A stretch of DNA of 64,000 nt from Streptomyces sp. CB09001 (GCF_003369795.1 NZ_CP026730.1:2232001-2296000); one strand, 5' to 3'; positions 46,874 through 54,122 are shown, counted from the first letter of the stretch. Program-made: numbers and translations. The notes: a model not told the origin generated them from the letters alone.

Positions 46874-47775
46874 CAGTTCTCCTCGTCGGGCAGTTCGATA
46901 CCCAGGCTCTCGGCGAGTTCTTCCGGCTGGTGGGTGTGAGACGCCTGCCGTTCGATGCGAATGCGACGGGCCCATTCCTGGGCGGCGCCGGTCGGCTTGG
47001 TCACTTTGACCGCACACGGCTTGCAGGTCGGCTTGTTGGGGCGGTAGCCGATCTCGTCGACCTGGACGAGGTCGGCCGGGATGAACCACTCATAACAGTC
47101 GGTGCACCTGACGGCTCCACGGATTGCCTGGGCGATGCTGTCGAGGCCGCCCCGGATCTTGTCGCCCGCCTCGTAGACAGATGACGCCAGGTTGTTGATG
47201 GCGGGGCCCACCGCGTTGTCGGGGTCCAAGCCGTGCCTGCTCAGGGCCATGGTGAGGGCTTCTATCCCCTCGGGGCCGTGAGGTCCCTGGCCGACGAGAC
47301 GCCGGAACAGTTCCAGGAACACCGCCTGGAAGTCGGAGTCGGGGGGTGTGGTGCACACCTTGTCGGCGTCCCGGGGGGAACCCTCGTATTCCGAGGCGGG
47401 GAAGACGGAGCCGATGACGGACTTCTCTCCGTCCTCGTATTCATCGTCTTCCAGGCAGACGGCGATGTCCTTGCCGATCAACTTGTTCCCGTCCACGGTG
47501 ATCCGCTTCTTCGGGACCGTGAATCCGACGGCCATGAGGAGCCGACGGAGCTTCCAAACGCTCTCCGTGTTGAGGATGCAGTACACCGGGTAGATCGCGC
47601 TGGAGTCCTGGCGCAGAGTCACGCCGAATACCCACATGGCTGTGCCGGAACGCGTCTTGGTCTCCTCGAAGGAGGTGACCACGCCCAGGTATTCGCCCTC
47701 GGGCTTGTGGATGGGGTTGAACCTACCGCCCCGGATCTTCGAGAAATCCAGGGTCATCTTCGGCTGGGTGCTCAC
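46873..47775 (-). CDS. DUF669-like ssDNA-associated protein with zinc ribbon
   Basis: The N-terminal half of this 300-residue protein (GRFNPIHKPEGEYLGVVTSFE, read in pieces, then LNTESVWKLRRLLMAVGF) resembles the DUF669 group. That group is found in phage replication modules beside ATPases and helicases. The C-terminal half contains a zinc ribbon (CTDCYEWF...CKPC, around 222-255). The GTG start overlaps the upstream stop (GTGA) with AGGAGAAG before it. It belongs to a three-gene leftward operon with the small gene and the ATPase. Confidence 0.72.
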   Translation of the reverse strand: MSTQPKMTLDFSKIRGGRFNPIHKPEGEYLGVVTSFEETKTRSGTAMWVFGVTLRQDSSAIYPVYCILNTESVWKLRRLLMAVGFTVPKKRITVDGNKLIGKDIAVCLEDDEYEDGEKSVIGSVFPASEYEGSPRDADKVCTTPPDSDFQAVFLELFRRLVGQGPHGPEGIEALTMALSRHGLDPDNAVGPAINNLASSVYEAGDKIRGGLDSIAQAIRGAVRCTDCYEWFIPADLVQVDEIGYRPNKPTCKPCAVKVTKPTGAAQEWARRIRIERQASHTHQPEELAESLGIELPDEEN

Positions 47776-48005
47776 TTCTTCTCCTTGAACTGGAAGCGCA
47801 TACGCGTTCCGAGCGTGCGTGTGGTGACCGTTAGGGAGTTCCGGCGTGCGTAACTGTAGAGAGTGCTGCGGAAGCCGGTCAGGCTGCCTGAGTAGCCCTC
47901 GGCTTCGCTCGCGGCGATCTCCCACCAAAAGCCGTCGGTGAACTCGTCCCAGGGGATTCGCGGCGGGTCCTTTTCGAGCCTTGACGGGTCAACTCGCGTT
48001 GCCAT
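47772..48005 (-). CDS. Small element protein, first gene of the replication operon
   Basis: This 77-residue protein reads MATRVDPSRLEKDPPRIPWD and contains GFRSTLYSYARRNSLTVTTR, which looks like a short helix and strand DNA-contact unit. ATG 48005 has AGGAGG five bases upstream. It overlaps the DUF669-like gene. Unknown family. Confidence 0.75.
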   Translation of the reverse strand: MATRVDPSRLEKDPPRIPWDEFTDGFWWEIAASEAEGYSGSLTGFRSTLYSYARRNSLTVTTRTLGTRMRFQFKEKK

Positions 48006-48042
48006 CACTACCTCCTCTCGAATGACTGCGACAACACGAAGA

Positions 48043-48222
48043 ACGCTATTAATGCGGGTGACTGTGCACAAACGGTCAAGACTTGGGGCTTATGCGAGAC
48101 CGCGCGGAATGCGAGAAGGGGCACAGTTTCAAGATCGGCAAAGATGTGACGAACAACACATCTGGCATAAGACCATGCTCGCTTGGAGCGTGGCTCGCCA
48201 GATTCGTACATTGATCTGGCGA
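48043..48222. promoter_or_regulatory. Divergent control region with several palindromes
   Basis: Between the leftward replication operon and the rightward small gene lie ACTGTGC (48061-48067) and its inverse GCACAGT (48121-48127). AGATGTG-8-CACATCT spans 48142-48163 and TCGCCAGAT-10-ATCTGGCGA spans 48195-48222. A leftward TTGACC (48079-48074) overlaps the first half-site. The same ACTGTGC/GCACAGT pair recurs at 50048-50064. This looks like a repressor-controlled switch. Confidence 0.55.
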
Positions 48223-48248
48223 ACCCAATTCAGCGAAAAGAGGCCGTC

Positions 48249-48467
48249 ATGGTTAAGCGCATTTTCAGTCACGCGGACTGCAATCACGAGGCGGGAAAGA
48301 TCCCCCGCGAGGTGTGCCGGTACGTCCGCGCTCACGCGGAATGCAAGCACCCCAAGACCGTATACTGGGGCCGCGTCTGTGAGCAGACGCCGGATCACGA
48401 GGGGTGCGACCACCCGATGAACCTGCGGGCGTTCCAGAAGTGCCGTCGTGCGCAGAAAGAGGAATAG
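48249..48467 (+). CDS. 72-residue protein made of three HxxCxHx9C modules
   Basis: The whole protein is three consecutive copies of the module: H8-C11-H13-C23, H29-C32-H34-C44 and H50-C53-H55-C65, at an exact 21-residue period. Arg/Lys follow most of the last Cys residues. If each module binds one metal, this would be a three-finger mini-protein, perhaps contacting DNA or RNA. It is transcribed rightward from the divergent control region, just before the helicase gene. I do not know a named family with this spacing. Confidence 0.82.
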   Translation: MVKRIFSHADCNHEAGKIPREVCRYVRAHAECKHPKTVYWGRVCEQTPDHEGCDHPMNLRAFQKCRRAQKEE

Positions 48468-48525
48468 GGCGGAGCCGGGAATACTCCGCCCTATTCACCA
48501 CACCCAACACAGGAAAGGAACTGCA

Positions 48526-50016
48526 ATGCACGACTCTACTGCACGCGATGACGGCACGGGAAACGACGACCAGCTTGGAGACGGGTACGACCGGAATGGT
48601 CAGTTGCACGTCCTCCCCATTGTCGGCAGGGACGGCGAGCCGTCATTCACCCTGGTCTCTCGTGAAGAGATCGAGGCCGCGCACGAAGAGGCGCTGGAAG
48701 AGGAAGCGGAGCGGGAGGAAGACAGGGCCAATGACGAGTGGTACCACGGGGCTGTGAAGGACTTCGAGGCCAAGCGTGCTTACTGGCGAGAGCAGTACGA
48801 GGCCGATCCCCCGTCGGCGGTGGAGAAGGCTCTTGCTCAGAACTTGCTCACAGCGGGCTACCTGGAGGAGACCCAGTTGGGGCGGCCCATCTCTCCCAGG
48901 GATACGGGTGCACGGGAATACGAGCCCTTCCAGGCGTTGCCCCCCGGCTGGCTGATCCGGGAAGCCAACGCCCGCTATAACGAGGACCGTCAAAAGGAAC
49001 TCCAGGAGACCACGGCGGATATCCGTGTCGATGTCGGCCGGTTCGAGGACAGCGCCCGCGCTCTGTTCTACCGGGCCAAGTTGAACTACCTGTTCGGCAA
49101 GGGCGGCTCGGGTAAGACGACCCTTCTCCTGCACGTGGTGGCCGAGTACGTCATGAACTCGCAACCGGTGGTGTGGCTCACCTTCGAGGACATGACGGGG
49201 GATGAACTCCGGGACATGCTGGTCCGGCAGGGTGTCCACCAGATCCTGGCTGACTACTACTTCCACCCCGTCAAGGTCACCAAGGGATGGGTGCCGTTCG
49301 ACAATGAGGAGGAGCCGCCTTCCCTTGTCATCCTCGACTCGGTCAACCCGTGCATGAAACTCCTGGGCCTCAATCCCAATGACGCGGACGCCATGAGCGA
49401 CGTGGTTACCACTTACTTCGACCCTTACCGCGATGCGGACCCGGAGATGACCGGCATCGCCATTGACCACGTTGGTCTCAGTGAGAAGGCGCAGGATCGC
49501 CCGAGCGGCCATCACAGCAAGCTGGACAAGTTCCAGGGCGCGGCCTACCGGCTCGCACCGATCCGGGATGGCGTGGACGGCGACTGGGGTTACTCGGCGC
49601 TATACCTGGCCAAGGACAACAAGGGCAAGACCGGATTCAGGAAGGGTAAGCCGGTCGGCTACCTGGTCATGGACAGCTCGGCGGGCGACGACACGCTAGA
49701 CGTCCGCATCACTGCCGAGGAGCCGACGGGAACGTCCCACACCCCTCCGAGTGAGCGAGCGGCAGCGATCGAGGGCAACTCCACCCGCGCTATCGCGGAA
49801 CGCCTTATCGCTGCGGCCGGAGCCGACGGTCTCTCGCGGAAGGAGTGGGGCGCTGCCATCCTTGCCGAGTTGAAGACGGCGAAGCCGGACGTGGACGACG
49901 CCCGCCACAACGCCGACATCCGAGACAACATCTCCAAGTTGCGCCGGGCGGAAGTCGTGGGCCAGAACTCGGACGGCAATCTTATCCACCTGCCGACCGT
50001 GAAGCCTCTGGATTAG
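48526..50016 (+). CDS. RepA-like replicative helicase / RecA-fold ATPase
   Basis: This 496-residue protein has an acidic N-terminal region (1-110), then a RecA-like core. Walker A is GKGGSGKT (191-198), followed by VVWLTFEDM and Walker B LVILDSVNP; AIDHVGL is the sensor region. It resembles hexameric RepA (AAA_25) helicases of plasmids and phages. The C-terminus (about 410-496) looks like a winged helix that may bind the origin. An iteron-like cluster 0.7 kb downstream is a candidate target. ATG 48526 follows AGGAAAGGAA. Confidence 0.85.
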   Translation: MHDSTARDDGTGNDDQLGDGYDRNGQLHVLPIVGRDGEPSFTLVSREEIEAAHEEALEEEAEREEDRANDEWYHGAVKDFEAKRAYWREQYEADPPSAVEKALAQNLLTAGYLEETQLGRPISPRDTGAREYEPFQALPPGWLIREANARYNEDRQKELQETTADIRVDVGRFEDSARALFYRAKLNYLFGKGGSGKTTLLLHVVAEYVMNSQPVVWLTFEDMTGDELRDMLVRQGVHQILADYYFHPVKVTKGWVPFDNEEEPPSLVILDSVNPCMKLLGLNPNDADAMSDVVTTYFDPYRDADPEMTGIAIDHVGLSEKAQDRPSGHHSKLDKFQGAAYRLAPIRDGVDGDWGYSALYLAKDNKGKTGFRKGKPVGYLVMDSSAGDDTLDVRITAEEPTGTSHTPPSERAAAIEGNSTRAIAERLIAAAGADGLSRKEWGAAILAELKTAKPDVDDARHNADIRDNISKLRRAEVVGQNSDGNLIHLPTVKPLD

Positions 50017-50047
50017 CCACGCGGTGCGCAGCCGCAGAATGGCGCTT

Positions 50048-50064
50048 ACTGTGCTGCGCACAGT
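50048..50064. promoter_or_regulatory. ACTGTGC palindrome, candidate operator
   Basis: ACTGTGC-TGC-GCACAGT is a perfect inverted repeat 34 bases before a small gene. The same half-sites occur in the control region at 48061 and 48121, so one element regulator may bind all of them. Confidence 0.55.
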
Positions 50065-50097
50065 CGTAAAGGCTAGTGAGGGAGCAAGGAGCGGCAA

Positions 50098-50298
50098 GTG
50101 TCTACAGAGGAAGCCTTGACTATGGTCCTGCGTGACAAGGTCCGTCGGGGAATGCGCAAGCTGGACCCGACCGCGCCGGACTACATCGAGAAGTGCGCGC
50201 GGCTGTGGCAGTCCACCCGTCGGGAGTTGGGTCTCCCGCCGTGCCCTGAGTACATCAAGTTCCCGCCCGCTTCGAGCCGTCGCATAGCGGCAGCCTGA
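50098..50298 (+). CDS. Small element protein of unknown function
   Basis: This 66-residue protein is helical (LTMVLRDKVRRGMRKLDPTA, then LWQSTRREL). The GTG start has AAGGAGCGG upstream. It lies just after the helicase gene, behind a palindromic operator. No family recognised. Confidence 0.7.
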   Translation: MSTEEALTMVLRDKVRRGMRKLDPTAPDYIEKCARLWQSTRRELGLPPCPEYIKFPPASSRRIAAA

Positions 50299-51127
50299 CG
50301 CACACACCGAACCAACTGGTCCTCGGCTCTCTCCCCTCCGTGAGTGGGAACTCTGAGTTCGAGGGCCGTTTGGCGGCTGGAGCTCTGTGCGCGTCTCTCG
50401 GACGGCGAGAGAGTGTGAGCGAGCGTGTCTGTCGGCGAGATGTGTGAGAGCTCCTGAGGCGTTGTCAGGGCTCTTACGGGAGCAAGTGAGAGCGAGAGTC
50501 TGTGTCTCGTGTGCACGTCGTGCGATCGATGCTCGCCGGCATAGTCGTGATCTTGGGGAGTAGGGCTTGGTGCTCCGTCTCGCGCGACAGGGAATGGATG
50601 TCCTACTCGTGCGCGTGCGCGCGCATTCCGCACGCGCGCTAGCTCTGCTCTTACCGATCTTCTTTGCGTCTGCGTGTGTGCTCTTAAAGAGCACACGCAC
50701 GCAGAGACGTAGAAAGAGAGCTTCTACGCCTCTGACGTGCAGGAATGACCGTAGAAAGAGAGCGTAGAACCGATCTTTCTACGCGTAGATCTACGGTTGG
50801 TGGGCGTAGAATTCTACGGTTTTTCTACGCTCCAGCGCGGGGACGTTTCTACGCTCGCTTTCTACGCTGCGCGGACGAGTGGTGATCGTCCGTCTCTCGT
50901 GCGCGACAGGGCATCGAGCCTGAGTGAGCACGGCTGGTGTGGTGCAGTTCACTCCGCGAGGGAAAGCGCAGGTCCGGGGGTTGCGTGCATGTGCCACCTA
51001 TCAGGCGTGACACATGGGTGATTGCGCAGCGTGACGATGGTGACTTGCCGTGGTCGATGGTCGGGAGGGATGGTTCCGGTGTCGCCGACAGAGGCAGTTC
51101 GGTGACCGAACGAAAGGGGCGAGAGCC
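50299..51127. other. Long non-coding region, candidate replication origin
   Basis: No convincing gene lies in these 829 bases. The first part is rich in GAGAG/CTCTC and GCGCG strings. A 10-bp perfect inverted repeat (GTGTGCTCTT-A-AAGAGCACAC, 50676-50696) precedes the iteron-like cluster at 50708-50866. The tail leads into a small gene. A replication origin near its helicase gene is the likeliest use. Confidence 0.55.
50708..50866. repeat. Iteron-like cluster: ten TTCTACG/CGTAGAA sites
   Basis: Exact sites start at 50708, 50722, 50750, 50763, 50777, 50805, 50812, 50823, 50847 and 50860, with two near-matches (CGTAGAT 50784, ATCTACG 50789). The pair at 50805-50818 forms the palindrome CGTAGAATTCTACG. 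Two copies extend to CGTAGAAAGAGAGC. The stretch is A+T-rich against its surroundings. It could be a replication origin or a multi-site operator. Confidence 0.85.
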
Positions 51128-51316
51128 GTGGAGAAGCTGGAACTGTTGGACGTCGTGGGTTCCGAGATCGTGGGGTTTGACGATGAGGGGCGGCTGATAC
51201 TGGACGACGGGAGGCGGCTCGAAGTATCTCGGGTGGTGCCGAAGGGGTCCGTGGTCATCGACTTCTCCAAGCCGCTGCCTGTGTCTGTGCCTGACGACGA
51301 GGTCGATGCAGCCTGA
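51128..51316 (+). CDS. Small element protein, last gene before attR
   Basis: This 62-residue acidic beta-rich protein reads VEKLELLDVVGSEIVGFDDE, then LDDGRRLEVSRVVPKGSVV. The alternation suggests a small beta barrel. GTG 51128 with GAAAGGGGCGAG upstream is chosen over an earlier frame start. Unknown function. Confidence 0.65.
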   Translation: MEKLELLDVVGSEIVGFDDEGRLILDDGRRLEVSRVVPKGSVVIDFSKPLPVSVPDDEVDAA

Positions 51317-51610
51317 CGCGCGCTCGGTTGGGTGTGGTGCATGGGTCAGGCAGAGGTCAGGTATAGACCCGGAAGCCCTGGTTGGGTGCGTACGCGAGTG
51401 GGTGAGGGAACATCCCCCCGAGAGGGTGTGATGAGTGCCCACGACGCCAGGAGTGAGCGGCATGAGGCGACTGATTGACCGGCCAGTTCAGAGCACCCGT
51501 GCCGTCCGGTGGGCAAGACGATACGCAGGGTGGGCAGCGTTTGACCCTGCGTATCTCCACTGCTTAACGTGGTGATGTCACAGTGAATATGGGCACGTTG
51601 GGCAATAAGG
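51317..51610. other. Element end without recognisable gene
   Basis: These 294 bases between the last element gene and attR hold no convincing ORF. They begin with GGTTGGGTGTGGTGCAT, which resembles the left arm of the element's hairpins but has no matching right arm nearby. Integrase arm-binding sites could lie here; I cannot define them. Confidence 0.45.
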
Positions 51611-51654
51611 CTTCTAAGCGCTTGGCCGCAGGTTCGAGTCCTGCCGGGGGCGCC
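51611..51654 (+). repeat. attR, second copy of the 44-bp core
   Basis: It is identical to attL (38741-38784) over 44 bases, with different bases on both flanks (G before, GG after). It is only the 3' half of the tRNA, so it is not a functional tRNA gene. Confidence 0.95.
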
Positions 51655-51660
51655 GGACAC

Positions 51661-51677
51661 CCCTCCTTCCTGGAGGG
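51661..51677 (+). terminator. Original tRNA-Arg terminator, now beyond attR
   Basis: CCCTCC-TTCCT-GGAGGG forms a small hairpin 6 bases after the attR core. Before integration it would have followed the tRNA gene directly. Confidence 0.55.
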
Positions 51678-51889
51678 CACCCTCTCCGGTGCCGGTGGCT
51701 CGGCGTGCGGGCCGGCGACCCGGCCGCGCGCTCCCACCCGTCCTCCTCCGCCCGAGGCCACCGCTCCGACCACGCCGACCGCCCGCCCGCCCGCGGGACC
51801 GCGGGACCGTACTCCCCGCGTCGGCGCGTGACCGGCCTCGGTAGACTCGGCGGCCGCCACTGCCCCTTCGGCGAGAGGGACCACCCACC

Positions 51890-52882
51890 GTGCGACTGCG
51901 CTGCGCCGTACTCGACGACTACCAGGGGGTGGCGACCGAGGTGGCCGACTGGTCGCCGGTCGCCGACCGGGTGGAGGTCGTGTCCCACGACACCCACTTC
52001 CCGGACGAGGACACCCTCGCCGCGGCGCTCGCGGACGCCGACATCGTGGTCACACTGCGCGAACGCGTGCCGTTCCCCCGCTCGTTGATCGCCCGGCTGC
52101 CGCGGCTGAAGCTGCTCGTCGCCTCCGGCATGCGCAACAGCGTGATCGACTACGCCGCCGCCGAAGCGCACGGCGTCACCGTCTGCGGTACGGCCTCCTC
52201 CTCGACCCCGCCCGTCGAGCTGACCTGGGCGCTGCTGCTGGGCCTCGCCCGCGGCATCGTCCGCGAGGGCAACGGACTGCGCGAGGGCGGCCCCTGGCAG
52301 CAGACGGTCGGCGCCGACCTGCACGGCCGCCGGCTCGGGCTGCTCGGCCTGGGCAGGATCGGCGGACGGGTGGCCCAGGTCGGCCTGGCCTTCGGCATGC
52401 GGGTGAGCGCCTGGAGCCGGAACCTGACCCGGGAGCGCACCGACGAGGTCGGCGTCGAACTGGCCTCCTCCAAGGAAGAGCTCCTGAGGACCGCCGACTT
52501 CGTCTCCGTCCACCTGGCGCTGGGCGAGCGCACCCGGGGCCTGCTCGGCCCCGCCGAACTGGCCCTGCTCAAGCCGACCGCCTACCTGGTCAACACCTCG
52601 CGCGCGGCGATCGTCGACCAGGAGGCGCTGCTCGCCGCGCTGCACGAGGGCCGCATCGCGGGTGCCGGCGTGGACGTCTTCGACACCGAGCCGCTGCCCG
52701 CCGGCCACCCGATGCGCACGGCCCCGCGCCTGCTCGCGACACCCCACCTGGGCTACGTCTCGCGCGCCAACTACGCCACGTACTACGGCCAGGCCGTCGA
52801 GGCGATCGGGGCCTACCTCGCGGGCTCCCCCGTACGGCGGCTGCCCGCCGTGTCCCCGCCGCCGGCCCCGAACCGGGCGTAG
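51890..52882 (+). CDS. D-2-hydroxyacid dehydrogenase
   Basis: This 330-residue NAD(P)-dependent oxidoreductase belongs to the D-isomer 2-hydroxyacid dehydrogenase family. The Rossmann motif is GLLGLGRIGGRVAQVG. Catalytic Arg in NTSRAAIV, Glu in FDTEPLP and His in TPHLGYVS are present. It interconverts a 2-hydroxyacid and a 2-oxoacid; the substrate (glycerate, phosphoglycerate or other) is not predictable. The GTG start is close to the family N-terminus. It converges with the DUF2087 gene. Confidence 0.92.
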   Translation: MRLRCAVLDDYQGVATEVADWSPVADRVEVVSHDTHFPDEDTLAAALADADIVVTLRERVPFPRSLIARLPRLKLLVASGMRNSVIDYAAAEAHGVTVCGTASSSTPPVELTWALLLGLARGIVREGNGLREGGPWQQTVGADLHGRRLGLLGLGRIGGRVAQVGLAFGMRVSAWSRNLTRERTDEVGVELASSKEELLRTADFVSVHLALGERTRGLLGPAELALLKPTAYLVNTSRAAIVDQEALLAALHEGRIAGAGVDVFDTEPLPAGHPMRTAPRLLATPHLGYVSRANYATYYGQAVEAIGAYLAGSPVRRLPAVSPPPAPNRA

Positions 52883-52888
52883 GCGCGC

Positions 52889-53581
52889 TCAGGCGGTGCC
52901 CGTCCGGGCGGAGTCCGCCGGGCGCACGTAGATGCCGTCGCTCCGACGCAGGTGACCAAAGTCCACCAGGTGGCGCCGGAGCGTCACATGGTCGACCTCG
53001 CCGTCCTCGCACCACGCGCGCAGCTTCTCGTCGACCGTTCGCTCCGGGTACTCCACGCCGGGTGCGAAGGTCTGCTCGGCGATGTGCCGCAGCACCACCT
53101 TCTTGCGCGTCCAGCGTGCGGGGAGACGCACCAGCCGGCCGTTCCTGACGAAGGTCCGCACGATCATGTCGCCCGGTCCTTGGTCGCCCACCGCGGCGGC
53201 GTCCCGGGGCGCCTCCGACGCCGTACGGCCGACGCGGGCCAGCTCCCTGAATCGGTCATGGGCGACGACGAGTCCGCCGTCGTCCCCGGACGTCACCACG
53301 CCCTGCTCCCGCAGTCGGCGCAGGGCGCCGGCCGTCTCCTTCGCGGAGAGGCCGGCCGCCCGGGCCACCTCCGCGGCGTCGCCCGCGCCCAGCGCCACGG
53401 CAGCGAAGGCCCGCACCCGGCTCTCCTCGGCGAACAGAGCGGGCAGTGCCGCCGACGCGGACGGCGGGGACGACGGGGACGACGAGGACGAAGACGGGGA
53501 GGAATCGGAAGCCCCGGAAGCCTCGGAAGCCTCAGGGTTCTGGGAGGCGTAGCTGGACGAGTCGGCTCGGTCGTTCGGCAT
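52889..53581 (-). CDS. DUF2087-domain protein with winged-helix N-terminal part
   Basis: This 230-residue protein has a Ser/Ala-rich N-terminus (SSPSSSSSSPSSPPSAS, residues 28-44). A winged helix follows (AEVARAAGLSAKETAGALRRL), and a C-terminal DUF2087 domain contains RKKVVLRHIAEQTFAPGVEY and RRHLVDFGHLRRS. It is likely a transcriptional regulator; the ligand is unknown. Confidence 0.86.
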   Translation of the reverse strand: MPNDRADSSSYASQNPEASEASGASDSSPSSSSSSPSSPPSASAALPALFAEESRVRAFAAVALGAGDAAEVARAAGLSAKETAGALRRLREQGVVTSGDDGGLVVAHDRFRELARVGRTASEAPRDAAAVGDQGPGDMIVRTFVRNGRLVRLPARWTRKKVVLRHIAEQTFAPGVEYPERTVDEKLRAWCEDGEVDHVTLRRHLVDFGHLRRSDGIYVRPADSARTGTA

Positions 53582-53801
53582 GCCGGGAGGCTAGTGGACA
53601 CACCGGTGCGCACGGGAACGGTTTTCCGCCCGGCGTCGCCGCCCCGACCCTGCCCCGACCACGCGTCGACCAGCCCCGACCACGCGTTCAAAAAGGGTGA
53701 TCCGCACATTCCCCCCGTGACCCGCTGCGACCGGGTGCGTTGAACCGGCAGTGCGGCGGCGCGTCCTGCCGCCGCGCTCCCCGAGTCAGAAGGAGAACGT
53801 G

Positions 53802-54074
53802 ATGTCTCGCATCGCGAAGGCCGCCGGTGTCGCCCTCGGCGCCGGTGCCGTGGTGCTCAGCGGCACCGGCATGGCCATGGCGGACGCGGGCGCGGCGGGC
53901 GCGGCCGTCGGCTCGCCCGGTGTCCTGTCCGGCAACGTCGTCCAGGTCCCGGTGCACGTGCCGGTCAACGTCTGCGGCAACACCATCGACGTGATCGGCC
54001 TGCTGAACCCGGCCTTCGGCAACGCCTGCGAAAACGGCGACGACGACGACAAGAGTGGCGGCTACGGCGGCTGA
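53802..54074 (+). CDS. chpG: Short chaplin (ChpG-like)
   Basis: This 90-residue secreted protein has a signal peptide ending in AMADA and one chaplin domain: GSPGVLSGNVVQVPVHVPV, then VCGNTIDVIGLLNPAFGNAC with the conserved Cys pair. Chaplins self-assemble into amyloid-like fibres that coat aerial hyphae. The tail ENGDDDDKSGGYGG after the domain is unusually long and acidic for a short chaplin. An RBS (AAGGAG) precedes ATG 53802. The name follows its position beside the tyrosinase genes, as in S. coelicolor. Confidence 0.92.
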   Translation: MSRIAKAAGVALGAGAVVLSGTGMAMADAGAAGAAVGSPGVLSGNVVQVPVHVPVNVCGNTIDVIGLLNPAFGNACENGDDDDKSGGYGG

Positions 54075-54089
54075 GTCCGCAGCGCACCC

Positions 54090-54122
54090 GAGGAGCCCCG
54101 GCCGTCCCGGCCGGGGCTCCTC
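54090..54122. terminator. Strong bidirectional terminator between chaplin and tyrosinase genes
   Basis: GAGGAGCCCCGGCCG and CGGCCGGGGCTCCTC form a perfect 15-bp stem with a 3-base loop, 15 bases after the chaplin stop and 21 before the tyrosinase stop. Confidence 0.92.

Larger units (their letters stand above)
38741..51654. mobile_element. Integrated element in tRNA-Arg (satellite-like)
   Basis: The element lies between two perfect 44-bp copies of the tRNA 3' half. It is about 12.9 kb and clearly less G+C-rich than flanking DNA. It encodes a tyrosine integrase beside attL, a GntR-type regulator, a TerS-like HTH protein, HNH nucleases, a RepA-like helicase, a second RecA-fold ATPase, a DUF669-like protein and several unknown small proteins. 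I see no capsid, tail, large terminase, TraSA-type translocase or RepSA replicase. A phage satellite or a non-conjugative replicating element fits best; the class is inferred. Confidence 0.85.

Noticed and set aside
50567..50767. A 66-codon ORF running into the iteron-like cluster
   Set aside because: It has no ribosome site, is Arg-rich by composition and is interrupted in function by the repeat cluster; it looks like chance.
50708..50866. A CRISPR array
   Set aside because: Repeats are 7-14 bases, in both orientations and irregularly spaced, with no spacers of constant length and no cas genes.
51611..51654. A second tRNA-Arg gene
   Set aside because: Only the 3' half from the anticodon loop onward is present; it is attR.
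38741..51654. An AICE-type conjugative element
   Set aside because: No FtsK-like TraSA translocase, Spd proteins or RepSA/AM/PP replicase can be found.
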